A program made the position numbers and the translations under genes. From the NCBI GenBank assembly GCA_017443405.1, contig JAFRXS010000142.1, positions 1-32,743 of the forward strand: a stretch of DNA of 32,743 bases, read 5' to 3'. Below the pieces are notes generated by a model, which searched no databases, was not told the origin of the DNA, and worked only from the letters and a program-made list of their open reading frames with translations. Positions within the stretch are counted from its first letter, which is position 1. Each line of letters starts with the position of its first letter. This document shows, piece after piece, positions 32,424 to 32,743 of the stretch. The stretch is from Clostridia bacterium. GTDB taxonomy: Bacteria > Bacillota > Clostridia > Oscillospirales > Acutalibacteraceae.

Positions 32424-32448
32424 AGGAGGGCGGGAGCCCTCCTTTTTT
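32424..32448 (+). terminator. Terminator of the large dockerin gene
   Basis: AGGAGGGC, GGGA tetraloop, GCCCTCCT, then a T run, 15 nt after the stop codon. Confidence 0.95.
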
Positions 32449-32587
32449 ATTGCGTTTTGCGAATTGCGTTTTGCGCCGGCGCCTTCGGCGCATGAATTGC
32501 CTGCGGCGTGAATTGCCTTTCGGCATGAATTGACCTGCGGTCATTGCGCGCACAGCGCGCAGTTATGAGCCGCGCCCGCGGCGCGGC
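32449..32587. repeat. Chain of short palindromes joined by TGAATTG spacers
   Basis: It begins with ATTGCGTTTTGCG twice (32449-32461, 32463-32475). At least six small hairpins follow in a row: GCGCC/GGCGC (32479-32491), GCC/GGC (32499-32507), GCC/GGC (32515-32524), TGACC/GGTCA (32531-32543), GCGCGC/GCGCGC (32546-32560) and GCCGCGC/GCGCGGC (32569-32587). The spacer TGAATTG recurs at 32493, 32509 and 32526. No coding frame is supported. Confidence 0.75.
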
Positions 32588-32618
32588 GTTAAGACCGGGT
32601 GAGGGCGGAGGGTGCGGG

Positions 32619-32684
32619 TTCAGCACATCGGTAAGTGGAAAAGCTCAGCACATAGGTAAGTAAAAGGTTCAGCACATAGGTAAG
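32619..32684 (+). repeat. Three 17-bp iterons at the IS left end
   Basis: Near-identical copies of TTCAGCACATAGGTAAG at 32619-32635 (one difference), 32644-32660 (one difference) and 32668-32684, spaced 25 and 24 nt. They are probably transposase-binding sites. The third lies where the -35 box of the TATAAT at 32693-32698 would be. Confidence 0.8.
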
Positions 32685-32720
32685 CCTTAAGGTATAATGG
32701 CCACGAAAGAGGTGGAGATT

Positions 32721-32743
32721 ATGCCATGGAAGGAAACCGACAA
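32721..32743 (+). CDS. IS481-family transposase, first residues only
   Basis: Only Met-Pro-Trp-Lys-Glu-Thr-Asp is visible before the window ends. An MPWKxT start is characteristic of many IS481-family DDE transposases. AGGTGGAG lies just upstream and the iterons support the call. Nothing can be said about whether the gene is intact. Confidence 0.6.

Larger units (their letters stand above)
32619..32743 (+). mobile_element. Left end of an IS481-like insertion sequence (runs off the window)
   Basis: Iterons, a TATAAT box (32693-32698), an AGGTGGAG ribosome site and a transposase-like start are in order. The outer boundary of the element is uncertain and could lie some bases before 32619. The rest is beyond the window. 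Confidence 0.65.

Overview
The window looks like a chromosome segment of an anaerobic, polysaccharide-degrading member of the Clostridia (Oscillospiraceae/Ruminococcaceae-like, probably uncultured). This is inferred from three secreted proteins with type-I-like dockerin modules, Pro-Thr linkers, strong Shine-Dalgarno sites, a clostridial-type OGG glycosylase, a pgk-tpiA-gpmI cluster and high GC with AT-rich promoters. I cannot name the species from sequence alone.

Layout. 1-2621: the 3' part of a lipoprotein with two lamin-tail domains and a CotH-kinase-like domain. 2628-8355: a same-strand run of two membrane glycosyltransferases, alanine racemase, purN and a PurO-type IMP cyclohydrolase. 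8547-10011: a base-excision-repair pair (OGG and endonuclease III). 10116-11489: an AAA/DUF4143 ATPase of lower GC with its own promoter and upstream repeats. 11750-17187: a divergent cytoplasmic glycoside-degradation locus, with a GH36 alpha-galactosidase on the plus strand and a clan GH-A hydrolase plus a 720-residue unclassified hydrolase-like protein on the minus strand. 17270-19943: a beta-helix dockerin protein and a small dockerin-only secreted protein driven by a consensus promoter. 20161-23762: the glycolytic operon pgk-tpiA-gpmI. 24264-25134: an AT-rich DnaB-like ATPase gene directly downstream of tRNA-Ala(CGC), bracketed by inverted repeats. 25339-27601: a MocR-type regulator lacking its PLP lysine and C-terminal subdomain, divergent from a UPF0340 gene and an ECF vitamin-transporter S component. 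28021-32409: a DUF2804 protein and a 1087-residue secreted multidomain dockerin protein. 32449-32743: a chain of short palindromes, then the start of an IS481-like element with three 17-bp iterons.

How it fits together. Secreted dockerin proteins imply a cell-surface or cellulosome-like assembly, whose cohesin partner is not in this window. The GH36/GH-A genes lack signal peptides, so they probably process imported oligosaccharides. The sugars would feed the glycolytic enzymes encoded nearby. The points most worth a second look are the lysine-less MocR protein, the DnaB-like ATPase islet at the tRNA, the unclassified 720-residue hydrolase, the dockerin-only protein and the palindrome chain before the IS element.
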